A stretch of DNA of 64,000 bases from Azolla caroliniana (GCA_043228905.1 JBHGNT010000011.1:2852001-2916000); one strand, 5' to 3'; counted from the stretch's first letter, positions 22,489 through 33,990 are shown. The notes: a model not told the origin generated them from the letters alone. Numbers and translations: made by a program.

Positions 22489-24584
22489 AGTACCACACGA
22501 ATCGTCGTCATCTTTGCTACCGGAGCAAAGGTCTCGTTGTAGTCGATTCCATGGGTCTGTGTGTATCCCTTCGCCACTAACTTGGCCTTGTACCGGTTGA
22601 CCGAACAGTCGACATTGTACTTTACTTTGTACACCCATTTTCAACCGATCGGTTTGCACTATCGGGGAGGGTCAACGAGGTCCCATGTATCGTTGGCATC
22701 TAATGCTCGCATTTCTTCCTCCATAGTAGCACACAAATTTGCATCTTTTCTTGCTTCTGCGTAGCTCTCCGGCTCACGCACTTCCGCCACCTTAGTCATG
22801 TACGCATAGTGATGCGCCATGTATTCATTGTACCCTTACCTCATGACAGTTTTCTTCTGACGGGTTGACCGACGTAACTTTTCGTTAGCCGGTTTGAGTC
22901 CCTTCTTGGCCGGTTCAGACTTCCAGATTCGTTTCGATCCGACCCTTCACTGCCGGTGTTGTATTCCGACATCTTCTTCTTCCCCTTCTCTTTGCGTGTG
23001 AACCATCTCCTCGGTTCCTTGCGCGGGGAGAGCACGACAGAGTCTCCACTACTCGCCGGTTCTTCATCCGACTAGTCATCCCGACTCAGCCGCTCATTCG
23101 GTCCACTTAGCCGGAATGAGATCGGACTCTCTCCTAGAGTGTCGAAGTCTTCATCTTCTTCATGGACCTCCTCGAGCTCACTAGCCTCATCTTCCGAAAT
23201 CGGGTCTTCGTCGGGAGTTGGAGTCGGTAGGCTGTACCATGATGCCGACTCATCAAACTCGACATCTCGACTTACTCGTACCTGTTTAGTCCGGGGGTTA
23301 TAGCACTTATACCCCTTTTGCTCATGCGAGTAAGAGACTAGGATGCACTTCTCCGACTTCAGATCTAGCTTCTTTCGCTTCTCATCCGGTACATGCACGT
23401 ATGCTATGCTACCGAATATCCGAAGGTGTCTCAAATTTGGCTTCCGCCCGAAATACAGCTCATGTGCTGACACTTTGTCTCCGATCCAGTTTTGGATGTA
23501 GACGGTCATCCGGACCGCCTCAGCCCAGTAGAATTAGGACATGCTCTTCTCCTCCAGCATTGCCCTTGTTGCGTCGACAATCGACCGGTTCTTCCTTTCG
23601 GCTACACAATTTTGCTCCGGTGTGTATCTATAGTTGAATTCTCTCCGAATTCCGTTCTGCTGCAAATAATTGTTGAATTGACCGGAAAAGTATTCTTTTC
23701 CGCCATCCAACCGCAGGCACTTGATCTTCCTCTCCGTTTCCCTTTTGACTAAACTTTGAAGGTTCCAGAAACAGTCAAAGACTTTGCTTTTCTTCTCGAT
23801 GAGGTAGATCCACGTGTGTCAGCTATAATCATCGATGAAGGAGACGAAATACCGACTCCCACCAAGACTAACGTTTTGTGCCAGTCCCCATACATCTGAA
23901 TGGATTAAGTCGAGCTTGTTACGCCTTCGATTTCGTTCGGTGGGGAATGTAAGCCGGTGTTGCTACCCGAGTTGGCAGGCTTCACATATTTGGGCCTTCT
24001 GGCCACTAAACTTCGGCAATCCGAACACAACTTGTTTCGACTGCAGATCTTGAAGCCTTTGGTAGTTGACATGGCTGATCCGCTTCTGCCAAAGATCAAC
24101 GTCTGATTCAATCTTCTGTCCTTTGGCAAACATGGCGGTGCCGACGTCATTTGTGTTGAGGATGAAAATCCTCCCTTCCCTGCGCCCTTGCACAATTATC
24201 CGACCTTCTTTCTCGATAAAGCACCTGAGGTGTGTAAACCGCACCTGCATTCCCTGGTCGACGATTTGTCCGACCTATACCAGGTTCTTTGTGATAGTCA
24301 GAACATGTAGTACGTTCATCAGCTTTCCCTTTTGTCCGACATGGCTTAAAGGGACTTCTCCGACATGCACAATCAGTTGAGGGGTGTCCTCTCCGATTTC
24401 GACAATCCCCCGTTATTCCGGCTTCTCCAAAAAAGAGAACCACTCTTCATGGCTCGTCATGTAGTCGGACGCTCCGGAATCAACGTACCATACTTCCTCC
24501 GATCTGGAAGTATGGTACGAGTTCGCCTTGTGCTTCATCACAAAGGCTGGCCCTTTTCGGGTCTTCCCGATTCCGGATCCTTCT
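22489..24584 (-). pseudogene. A3 protease, integrase, linker and start of RT
   Basis: The minus strand reads the protease DSGAS site (about 24465-24490), the pre-integrase LWQKRISHVNYQRLQDLQ (24060-24110), KLVEARHLR-type integrase pieces, FGRKPNLRHLRIFGSIAYVHVPDEK and CILVSYSHEQKGYKCYNP (23072-23509). The linker RWFTRKEKGKKK (22841-23035) and the RT start [31 protein letters not shown] (22490-22634) follow. Frameshifts separate these blocks. At the left the frame runs into solo LTR D, and at the right into A2. Confidence 0.82.
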
Positions 24585-24995
24585 TGTTGAGCGGCAAGCT
24601 CAACCGTATCCGGATCGGCTGAATAAGCCTGAGCCGGATTCGTGAGCCGGTGAGCAAGCGACCTAGTGAGCTGGGGAGTCGGTTAGCCGGATCCCGCAGT
24701 AACCAGAAGCCTAGTAGCAGCCTAGACTACTATGTAGTTAACGTCTCGTAGTTAGTGTCAGACGCTCGTGTGAGCATTGAAGTAGACCGTACTTTTGCCA
24801 GTCCTCTTAGGACTTGTATAAATAGTGTTGTTGAGCATGTTTTATGTACAAAGAACTATTATTGTTTTGTAATAGAATTTTTAACGTTCTGCTCTTTCTC
24901 TGTCTCTCCCGCATACTGTGTATATTCGAGCTCTCCATTAAACCTGCGTTTCTGTGTTTGGTCTTCTATTGCTTCCGCACACTATTCCTTTTACA
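24585..24995 (+). repeat. 5' LTR of A2
   Basis: 411 bp, TGTTGAGCGG...TTTTACA, TATAAATA at 24817-24824. It contains the CCTAGTAG inverted-repeat block. Confidence 0.93.
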
Positions 24996-25087
24996 TGGTA
25001 TCAGAGTGCGAGGGTTGAGAACCTCTACAGCCGACATCAGCATCGGAAGACAAACCCTAAGACCCGGTAAGAATAGAAAGAGAAGTG

Positions 25088-26090
25088 ATGGACAGAGGAA
25101 TGGCTAGTTCGCTCCCAGTGGAGAAGCTCGACAAATCCAACTACGCATCTTGGTCGTACAAGATGCACCATTACCTACTTGGGCACAGTTACTAGAGTTA
25201 TGTCGACGGAGCTAACGACACATCACCTGATGCGGCACACAAGGACTTCCTAGTGTGGGAACAAGCGGCAAGCAGAGTGTTGTACTGCTTTGTGTCCAAT
25301 GTCAGAGACCAGCTACTGAGCCATGTCCGAGATGCCAAGACACCAAAAGAAGCTTGGGGAAACCTGAAGACGGTTTTCACGGCAAGCACTACAGCCCGGA
25401 AGCTGCAACTCCGACAGGAGTTGAGCAATGTTCGACAAAAGGACATGTCAGTAGCCGATTGCACAGCCCGAATCAAAGAGATCTGTGACTCACTTGCCTC
25501 TATCAACGTCACTGTAGAGGAAGATGAGATGGTGCAGATCTGTTTTGGGGGCCTAGTGTCTAAGTTCAGAGTGTTCCGAACGGCGGTATGTACAAGGGAG
25601 AATACGTCGTCATATTTTGACTTACAGTCGATGCTCCTTGTAGAGGAGAACCACGCCAGTGCGTCAATAAGTGCACCCACCGACAGCCGGATGATATACA
25701 CGGAGGTGGATTGGCCCCGTGGGCGTGGTGGACGAGACGGGTCGGCTCGCAATGGTAGCGGCCGGCAAGAGCAGGACTGAAGGCACAGAGAACATGCCGA
25801 CAGCAGTTCCGGACCCTCCACAAGCAGGGGGAGTCAAGGTGGTGCCAGAGGCCGGCAAGCAAAGGCAGACACGGAATGTTGGTACTGTGGTAAAAAGGTC
25901 CACAGAAAGTAAGTGTTGGAAGAAACGCGCCGATTCGGACAGATCTAGATCCAGCAAGGCCGGCAAAGAGAACCGGCAATACTTACACTACGCAGAAGGA
26001 TCATGAGGATCCGAAACCGGAAAAGCCAGTAAAGGGCCAACCTTGGTGATGAAACACGAGCCTAACTTGATGAAGAAGATCACTTCCAAA
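25088..26090 (+). pseudogene. A2 gag remnant
   Basis: From ATG 25088 it reads DRGMASSLPVEKLDKSNYASWSYKMHHYLLGHSY, then TAG. The capsid-like part (25253-25780) is open: FLVWEQAASRVLYCFVS, DAKTPKEAWGNLKTVFTAS, KEICDSLASINVTVEEDEM. Beyond 25780 the zinc-knuckle region (CWYCGKK near 25877-25900) is in another frame, and the conserved GHRESEC half is altered. Gag would package the RNA in the cytoplasm; this one is broken by one early stop and one frameshift. Confidence 0.85.
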
Positions 26091-27780
26091 TAGGAGGAAG
26101 TGTGGTACGTTGATTCCGGTGCGTCGAATCACATGACGAGCCACAAAGAGTGGTTCTCTTTCTTAGAGAAACCAGAACAACCAGGAGTTGTCGAAACCGG
26201 AGACGGCACTCCACACCCAATCGTGCATGTCGGAGAAGTCCCTTTGAGCCACGTCGGACAGAGGGGGAAGCTGATGAACATATTACACGTTCGGACCATC
26301 ACGAAGAACCTGGTGTCGGTTGGATAGATTGTCGACCAAGGGATGCAGGTGTGGTTTACGCACCTCGGGTGCTTCATCGAGGAGGGCCAAATCATTGCGC
26401 AAGGGCGCAGAGACGGGAGGATGTTTATCCTCAACACCAATGACGTTGGCACCGTTTTGTTCGCCAAAGGATAGAAGATTGAATCAGATATCGATCTGTG
26501 GCACAAGCGGATTGGCCACGTCAATTACCGGAGGCTTCAAGACTTGCAAACGAAACAAGTTGTTTTCGGTTTGCTGAAGTTTAGTGGCCTGAAGGCCCAA
26601 GTATGTGAAGTCTGCCAACTCGGGAAGCAATATTGGCTTCCATTCCCCACTGAATGAAACTGGAGCCCTAACAAGCTCGATCTAATCCATTCGGATGTAT
26701 GGGGACCGACACAGAACATGAGTCTTGGCGGGAGTCGATATTTCGTCTCTTTCATCGATGACTACAGCCGGCACACATGGATCTACCTCATTGAGCGGAA
26801 GAGCGACGTCTTCGAGTGTTTCCGAAACTTGCAAAGCCTGGTTGAACGGGAAACGGAGAGGAAGATCAAGTGTCTGCAGTCGGATGGAGGAAAAGAATAT
26901 TTTTCCAACCAATTCAATAGTTATCTGTAGCAAAAAGGAATCCGGCGAGAGTTCAGCTGCAAATACACACCGGAACAGAACGGTGTGGCCGAGACGAAGA
27001 ATCGGTCGATTATCGACGCAACAAGGGCGATGTTAGAGGAGAAGAGCATGCCTAAATTCTACTGGGCTGAGGCGGTCTAGACGGCTATCTATATCCAAAA
27101 CCGGATCGATGACAAGGTGTCTGTGCATGAGCTATATTTCGGGCGCAAGCCGAATTTGAGACACCTTCGGATATTCGGTAGCATAGCATATGTGCATGTG
27201 CCGGATGAGAAGCGGAGGAAGTTGGATGCAAAGTCGGAGAAATGCATCCTGGTCGGTTACTCGCATGAGCAAAAGGGGTATAAGTGTTATAACCCCTGGA
27301 CGAAGTAGGTCCGAGTTAGCCAGGATATTGAGTTTGATGAGACGGCATCATGGTATGTCTTACTGTCTCCGACTTCCGACCCCGACCCAATACCGGAGGA
27401 TGAGGCTAGTGAGCTTGAACCGCTCCAGTTAGAAGACGAGGGGTTTGAGACTCTAGATAAGATTCCGGACTCGTTTCGGTTGAGCGGGCCGAACGAGCGA
27501 CTGGGTCTGTCAGACCAGTCAGATGATGAACCAGCGAGAGGTGGAGACTCTGTTGTGCTCTCCCCGCGCAAGGAAACGAGGAGACGGTTCACACGCAAGG
27601 AGAAGGGGAAGAAGAAGATGTTGGAACACGAGACCAGCAATGGTGAGTCAGATCGGAGCGGATCCGACTCCGGTAAGGAAGAAGGCGGATCTTCGGGAAC
27701 GAAGACCGAACCGGCCAAGAAGGGCCCCAAACCGGGTAACGGTAAGTTATGTCGATCTTCCTGCTAGAAGAACCCCGTGA
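26091..27780 (+). pseudogene. A2 protease, integrase and linker
   Basis: WYVDSGASNHMTSHKEW (26103 on) is the protease site. Pre-integrase LWHKRIGHVNYRRLQDLQ, integrase HSDVWGP, SLGGSRYFVSFIDDYSRHTW, CLQSDGGKEYFS and PEQNGVAETKNRS follow, so all three catalytic positions can be traced, although the ER of the last motif reads ET. Linker RRFTRKEKGKKK. Stops interrupt at about 26326, 26472, 26928, 27078 and 27307. Confidence 0.85.
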
Positions 27781-29218
27781 AGCGGTACGGGTACAATGAG
27801 TACATGGTCCATCACTATGCATATATGACCAAGGTGGTGGAAGTGCATGAGTCGGAGAGCTATGCAGAAGCAGCAAAGGACACAAATTGGCGTGCCGATA
27901 TGGAGGAAGAAATGCGGGCACTTGATGCCAACGACACATGGAACCTAGTTGGCCCTCCCCGACACTGTAAACCGATCGGATGTAAGTGGGTGTACAAGGT
28001 AAAGTATAATGCCGACGGTTCGGTTAACCGGTACAAGGCCCGGTTAGTGGCGAAGGGATACGCGCAGACCCACGTAATTGACTACGACGAGACCTTCGCT
28101 CCGGTAGCGAAGATGACGACGGTTTGTGTGGTGCTGGTGGTTGCTACGGCAAGGGGGTGGCATCTTCACTAGATGGTTGTGAAGAATGCATTTCTTCAAG
28201 GCGATCTTGAAGAAGAGTTCTTTATGACCCAACCCCCCGGTTTCCAATCGGAGATGAACAAGTTGGCGGTATGCTGGCTGAAGAAATCACTTTATGGCCT
28301 GAAGCAAGCCCCCCGAGCTTGGAATGCGAAGATCACGCACCGGTTGCGTAAGATGGGGTTTGCGGCCTCCAAGTCCGACTCTTCATTGTTCATCCGGCAA
28401 GGTCCAGACGGTCTGCTTTGCATCTTGCTATATGTTGATGATCTAGTCATCACCGGACCCGAACTCGATGAAATCAGCCGAGTCAAGTCCCAACTATCGG
28501 ACGTATTTGAGATGAAGGACCTAGGGGACCTTCACTATTTCCTTGGGATCAAGGTGATCCGAACCCCCGACGACATATTGCTCTCACAAAGACATTATGT
28601 GTTGAATATGTTGTACAAGTTCGGCATGACGGAATGCCGACCGATCTCCACACCCCTGGACCGGAACCAGAAGCTCCATCCCGACTCCGGACCGGCCTGC
28701 GATGAGAAGCAGTTCCGACAAATCGTCGGAAGCCTTATATATTTGACAATCACCCGACCTGACATCAGTTATCCAGTCAGCATGATCTGCCAATATATGC
28801 AGAAGCCGACCATGGAGCACCTTCTGTGCGCGCATCGAATTTTATGATATGTGAGCAGCACGAAGGACCGGGGACTGTTATACCGGCATGGTATAACCGA
28901 AGAGCTTGTCGGCTACACCGATTCCGACTGGGCCGGTGATGCATCGGATCGCCGATCCACCTCCCGCTATATGTTTTCCCTTGGTAGTGCGGCTGTTGCG
29001 TGGAGTAGCAAAAAGCAGCTAACAATGGCCCTTTCGAGCACTGAGGCTGAATACCGGGGCGCTACCATTGCCACCTGTGAAACCATTTAGCTTCGGCGAC
29101 TGCTGCAAGACTTGCGGATCGAGGTGCCGACCCCGAACCTGATCTACTGAGACAACATCAGCAACATACAGCTCACCAAGAACCTCGTATTCCATGCTCG
29201 TACAAAGCACATAGAAGT
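27781..29218 (+). pseudogene. A2 reverse transcriptase and RNase H
   Basis: The frame reads [30 protein letters not shown], then TAG at 28170, FLQGDLEEEFFM, LKKSLYGLKQAPRAWN, LLYVDDLVITGP, FEMKDLGDLHYFLGIKV and GSLIYLTITRPDISY (28173-28847). TGA follows at 28846, then [28 protein letters not shown] and stops at 29088 and 29148. RT and RNase H motifs are conserved; the stops are single-base changes. Confidence 0.88.
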
Positions 29219-30017
29219 GCACTACCACTTCATGCGTGAGCGTGTCCTGAGCGGTGAAGTCGAACTTCGGTATGTTTATACGGACCGGCAAGTTGCCGAC
29301 ATCTTCACCAAACCGCTCGGATCGGACAAGTTGCAACACTTCACCAAAATGCTTGGTCTTCAGCATCTCAACGTGCCACACTTGAGGGGGAGAACAGGCA
29401 AAGACACAGGAACAGGCAAAGGCAAAGAGACTGTCGATTGTGCCGGTAAGGGAAGAACCGACAAGGAGAGAGACAAGAAGAAGAAAGGAGTCGAGTCGAC
29501 AAAGGAAGTTGACACATCTGAACAAGTCGACATGGAGAAGGACAGAGTCAAGAAGGACAAAGCCGATAGGAAGAAGAAGGCCAAGACCTGGACATGGTCT
29601 GATGTGGTGAAGGGCCTGGAGCCGGAAGTCGAATCGGGAGCAACCGATTCGGACAAGAGCTGGAACAAGTTGGAGACACCCGATTCAGTACAACAGACGG
29701 ATTCGGAAGAACCGGATCAATTCAAGGCCAAGAGGACTAGAAGGCAGCGAAAGTCGACGCCAACACGAAGGAATCGGCGAATCGGCAAGCGCCGAAGTCA
29801 CAGCAGCGAGGGAGCTGAGTTGGGCCTGTTGAGTAGACAAGCCGACCGAGGAGATCGAGGTGCGCGGAATCAAAAGGGTCGCGGCAAACGGGACCGGACC
29901 GGACGAGGAGCGCAAGCGAGGCGGAGTGACGCCAGAAGGAGCCGGGCGGAAGGACCGGCTGCCATGGAGACTAACACTACAATCCGACCTCAAGTTGAGC
30001 TTGAGGGGGAGTGTTGA
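29219..30017 (+). pseudogene. A2 pol C-terminus with long basic extension (open to the LTR)
   Basis: The frame continues from RNase H (FMRERVLSGEVELRY, ADIFTKPLGSDKLQHFTKML) through HLRGR and then about 210 further codons without a stop to the PPT/LTR boundary. The tail has KERDKKKKGVES, KDKADRKKKAKTWTWSDVV, RTRRQRKSTPTRRNRRIGKRR and an Arg/Gly-rich end. It looks like a bipartite or multiple nuclear-localisation signal. Function is unknown; nuclear import or chromatin targeting of the pol product is inference. Confidence 0.8.
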
Positions 30018-30431
30018 GCGGCAAGATCAATCGGATCCGGATCAACATCCGGAAGGATGAGCCGGATCGGTGAGCCGGTGAGCAAGCGAGCCAGTGAGCT
30101 GGGGAGCTGGGGAGCCAGTTAGCCAGATCCAACAGTAACCGAAAGCCTAGTAGCAGCCTAGACTACTAGGTAGTTAACGTCTCATAGTTAGTGTCTAACG
30201 CTTGTGCAAGCATTGAAGTACACCGTACTTATGTCAGTCCTCTTAGGACTTGTATAAATAGTGTTGTTGAGCACATTTTATGTACAGAGAACTATTATTG
30301 TTTTGTAATAGAATTTTTAACGTTTTGCTCTTTCTCTGTCTCTCCCGCGTACTATGTATATTCCAGCTCTCCATTAAACCTGCGTTTCTGTGTTTGGTCT
30401 TCTATTGCTTCTGCACGTTATTCCTTTTACA
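30012..30431 (+). repeat. 3' LTR of A2
   Basis: 420 bp, TGTTGAGCGG...TTTTACA, closely matching the 5' LTR except for changes in the GC-rich U3 start. Confidence 0.93.
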
Positions 30432-30436
30432 CTTCT

Positions 30437-31330
30437 GATCCTTCCGTGTTGTGCAAGCTTTGCCGGTTTTCCCGACCGGCTTTGCCGGATCCGGATTTGT
30501 CCGAATCGGCACGCTTCTTCCAACACTCGCTCTCCCTGTGGCCTTTCTTGCCACAGTACCAGCATTCCGTGTTGGCCTTTCCTTGCCGGTTTCCAGCACT
30601 GTTATGACTCCCCCTGCTTGTGGAGGGTCCGGAACTGCTGTTGGCACTGTCTCTGTCCCTTCGGTTCGGCTCTTGCCGGTCGTCTCCATTGTGTGCCGAC
30701 CCACCTCGTCCTCCACACCCACGGGACCGATCCGCCTCCGTGAACAGCATCCGGTTGTCCGATTGAGTTTTCTTCGACCATCAACATTTATTGTAAGCCG
30801 AAGAAGGGCAGTGGCTTCTCCCGGGTGCAAATTGCCATCTAGATTGGCCCGTACCGTTGTGCTAGACCACCAAGGCAGATTTGAACCATCTCGTCTTCGT
30901 CCACCGTCACGTTGATGGACCCAAGCACGTCGTAAATCTCCTTTATCTTAGTGGTTTAGTCCATAACTGACATATCTCTTTGCCGGATGTTGTTTAGCTC
31001 TTGCCGAAGCTGCAACTTACGGATTGTGGTACTCGCGGCGAAAATCTTCTGAAGATTTTCCCAAGCCTCCTTCGGCGTTTTTGCATCCTAGATGTAGCCG
31101 AGCATCAGATCATGCACACATGAGGCGAGGCAATACAAAACTCGCCTCGCTCCTTGCTCCCATGCCAAGAAGTCCTTGTGTGCCGACTCCGATGCTACCT
31201 CGTTGGTTCCTTCCACATAGCTCCAATATCCATGCCCCAACAGGTACTAGTGCATTTTATATGACCATGATGCATAGTTGCTATGATCGAGCTTTTCCTT
31301 TGGAAGTGAACTTGCCATTCCTCTGTCCAT
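30437..31330 (-). pseudogene. A3 gag remnant (right of A2 insertion)
   Basis: From ATG 31330 (minus) it reads DRGMASSLPKEKLDHSNYASWSYKMH, stop, YLLGHGYWSYVEGTNEV, FLAWEQGARRVLYCLAS, DAKTPKEAWENLQKIF, RQELNNIRQRDMSV, IKEIYDVLGSINVTVDEDEM. The zinc knuckle CWYCGKKGHRESEC follows near 30520-30570 in the frame 30427-30750. Three or more stops occur. The left edge at 30432-30436 is the A2 target-site duplication. Confidence 0.85.
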
Positions 31331-31426
31331 CTTAGGTTCTTTTCTGTTCTTCACCGGGTGTTAGGGTTTGTCTTCACTAGTCACTCGTCGGCTACGGAGG
31401 TTCTCAACGCTCGCGCTTTGATACCA

Positions 31427-31829
31427 TGTGAAAGTTAGTGTGTGGAAGTTTATGCCAAACCGGCTCTGCCGGATAGTAACAGTAAAGAGAAGAAGGTTTA
31501 ATGGAAGCTTAACATAGAGAATAAGCATACACATGAGAGAGAGACAGAGCATAACATAAACCTCTATTCAAAATAATACTCTCAATATTCTGTCCATAGA
31601 ATGTGCTTAGAGAGCACTTTTATATATGTCTATAAAGGATTGACAGGTACTTCAATGCTCACATGAGCGACTATCATTGACTCCCAAAAATACGCCTACA
31701 TACTAGGCTGGATCCGTAGGCCTCTAACAGCCTACCAATTTCAATACGATCCGGGTCTCCGATCCGGCTCCTGGTTCCAGATATCATCCGGACACCGATC
31801 CGGATCCGGTTGACCTTGCTCGCTCAACA
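31427..31829 (-). repeat. 5' LTR of A3
   Basis: 403 bp. On the plus strand it begins TGTGAAAGTTAGTGTG (directly next to the reversed PBS at 31409-31426) and ends CTTGCTCGCTCAACA. It closely resembles the 3' copy at 19419-19875. Confidence 0.92.
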
Positions 31830-31845
31830 AGTTGGTTACGAACAG

Positions 31846-31911
31846 AGGGCAACATGAGGATTAGGGTTTACGTCAACCAGAGAGGGAGAGAGTCTGAGTG
31901 AGAGACAAAAG

Positions 31912-31943
<32 letters not shown>

Positions 31944-32126
31944 TTATATTATCGTCTTCGGAGGTCAAAGAGTGAGAGAGAGAGAGAGATGCACGCTATC
32001 TTGGGTACAAAGAGTGTACCACTTTTTTTGTTTTTAGATATTATGTATATACAAGTCAAAAATGCGCTACGAGTGCATTCACAATCGTGCACTAATAAAA
32101 GGCACGATGTTCCTTTATTCCCAACA
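31846..32126 (-). repeat. 3' LTR of C, expanded by GA repeats
   Basis: It matches the 220-bp 5' LTR but carries additional (GA)n runs at about 31913-31940 and 31975-31990, plus a short unique piece between them. Confidence 0.88.
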
Positions 32127-32208
32127 ACCTCCCACCTAAAGGCAATGTGTCATGAGAAAAAAAGAAGTCAGCTAAGTTCAAGTATGAACAAAGCTGAACT
32201 ACATACAT

Positions 32209-33240
32209 TTATACAGCTCCCGTCATCAATCGGCGATGAGCAAATCGCTCAATTGGAAGACCCTTCGTGAGAAGATCTGCAAGATTATCATTTGTATGTA
32301 CTTTGCCAAGCTGAATGTTCGTGTTGTCAAGTACATCTCTGATGAAGTGATACTTCACCTGTATGTGCTTCGTCTTTGCATGAAAGTCGGGATTCCGAGC
32401 TAACATGATAGCACTCTAGCTGTCACAATGAAGAATAAGTAATTTTGTGATGCCAAGATCTCTCACTAGAAATGAAAGCCATAAAGCCTCTTTGCATGCC
32501 TCAATGGCAACAACATACTCTACCTCTGTAGTAGACAATGCAACACACTTTTGTAGTTTGGAGATCCAAGAGACAGCTCCTTCTGTGAAAGTAAACACTT
32601 ACCCAGAAGTAGACTTTTATAGTTCGCATAACCAGCATAGTCTGCATCCGTAAAACCAACAACAGATGCATTCTGCTTTCCAAAGCAAATGCACAAGTCC
32701 TTTGTGCCTTTGAGGTATCTCATAATACGTTTCACCTCTTCCCAATGCTTTTTGTCAGGATTTGACATGTACCTACTAACCACTCCCATTATAAAAGCAA
32801 TATCAGGGCGTGTAACAACCATTGCATATATCAAACTGCCAACGGTTGAAGCATATGGAACCTTAGCCATTTCAGCCTTCTCATCATCAGACGTAGGGTT
32901 GTCTTCTGCACTAAGTTTAAAATATGGAGGCAATGGAGCCCCAATTGTTTTCCCCCCCTCCATATTGAAACGCTGCAAAACCTTAGAGATATACTCCTAT
33001 TGAGATAGAAAGAGTACCCCTTTCGACCGGTTTCGGAGTATTCACATGCCAAGGATGTGATTTGCATCACCAAGATCCTTCATATCAAAATTGTCATGAA
33101 GGATTTGCTTCAATGAATCCAAGGCATGAATATCCTTGCCAACAATCAACATACAAAACCAAGATAATTAGGTTGTCATCTCCTGCCTTCTTGGTGTACA
33201 AGCAGTGGTCCACTTGACTTCTACGAAAACCTTGAGACTG
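32209..33240 (-). pseudogene. C: RT C-terminal part and RNase H
   Basis: The minus strand reads LSAEDNPTSDDEKAEM, VPYASTVGSLIYAMVVTRPD, VSRYMSNPDKKHWEEVKRIM, YLKGTKDLC and FTDADYAGYANYKS (32520-32978). GAVSWISKLQKCVALSTTEVEYV (32416-32598), LARNPDFHAKTKHIQVKYHFIRD and DLLTKGLP follow. At 33138-33160 the catalytic YVDD region is destroyed: compared with the family pattern, 11 bp are missing between two ATGTTGAT-type repeats, so the frame shifts. Confidence 0.85.
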
Positions 33241-33257
33241 CATAAATGTATCAAATT

Positions 33258-33279
33258 CCCTAAACCCTAAACCCTAAAC
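33258..33279. repeat. Interstitial telomere-type repeat (CCCTAAA)3
   Basis: Three perfect CCCTAAA units plus a C on the plus strand, TTTAGGG on the minus strand. The tract takes the place of the RT codons normally found after KLKRSLY (the GLKQAPRQWY block of Copia). Confidence 0.95.
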
Positions 33280-33990
33280 AAATACAAACTCCTTTTGAGC
33301 TTACAAACCATCTTCTCTTTGCCTTTAGCCACAAAACCTTCAGGTTGCTGCATATATATGTCTTCATGCAGATCGTCTTGTAAAAAGCCAGTCTTCACAT
33401 CCATTTGTATGAGCTTGATATCTTCAGCTACAACTAGGCCCAAAACAGTTCTTAATGTAGTCATCTTAACTACAGGAGAGAAGATCTCATCAAAATCAAC
33501 TCCATATTCTTGCTTGTATCCTTTTATAACCAATCTTGCTTTGTACTTTGGTGAGGAATCAAAACTGACCTTCATTTTATAAACCCATTTGCATGGAAGT
33601 GTTTTCTGCCCTTTGGGCAACTGCACCAAATCCCAAGTGTCATTTTTCTCAAGAGATTCTATCTCTGACAACATGGCTTTATACCATTTCTTATTGTCAT
33701 GTCTGTCCATTGCTTCCTTGAAGCAAGACGGTTCGCCACAATCGGTCACCATGACATAATCAGCCACACAATTTGCATCAGGAACAAATCTGTCAGGTTG
33801 TCTAGTAACTCTAGACGATCTCCTAACCCAATGTGCATTGTTTGGTAGTTGTTGAGCCTACAAATCATCATTTTCAACTTGTTGTCCAGGCATTTCAGCC
33901 TGCAAATCAGCATTAACAGATTGTTGTTCTAGTTGTTCCTACACATTTGGTGGCTCATCATTATGGGCAAAGGCTGGCTAATCATTTCCA
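33280..33990 (-). pseudogene. C: linker and N-terminal half of reverse transcriptase
   Basis: The minus strand (33267-33767) reads CFKEAMDRHDNKKWYKAM, SLEKNDTWDLVQLPKGQK, CKWVYKMKVSFD, YKARLVIKGYKQEYGVDFDEIFSPVVKMTTLRTV, LIQMDVKTGFLQDDLHEDIYMQQPEGF and CKLKRSLY, then enters the telomere-type repeat and ends. Upstream of it lies a Gln/Asn-rich linker with a few stops (33770-33990). Confidence 0.87.

Larger units (their letters stand above)
24585..30431 (+). mobile_element. Ty1/Copia retrotransposon A2, complete, inserted in A3
   Basis: 5847 bp with 5' LTR 24585-24995, PBS at 24996, gag from 25088, pol, basic tail, PPT at 30001-30011 and 3' LTR 30012-30431. The target-site duplication CTTCT is exact (24580-24584 and 30432-30436). 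The target is the gag/protease junction of minus-strand A3, whose reading resumes at 30437. Stops are scattered along the coding part, mostly at positions where A1 or A3 has CAG, CAA, CGA or TGG. It is the best-preserved family A copy. Confidence 0.95.
19419..31829 (-). mobile_element. Ty1/Copia retrotransposon A3, minus strand, itself carrying A2 and a solo LTR
   Basis: The 5' LTR is on the right (31427-31829) and the 3' LTR on the left (19419-19875). The target-site duplication AGTTG (19414-19418 and 31830-31834) is exact. Without A2 (24585-30431) and solo LTR D (21752-22488) the element would be about 5.8 kb, the same as its relatives. Order on the minus strand: LTR, PBS (31409-31426), gag, zinc knuckle, protease, integrase, RT, RNase H, basic tail, PPT (19876-19888), LTR. 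Many stops and frameshifts are present. The target is element B just upstream of its gag start. Confidence 0.94.
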
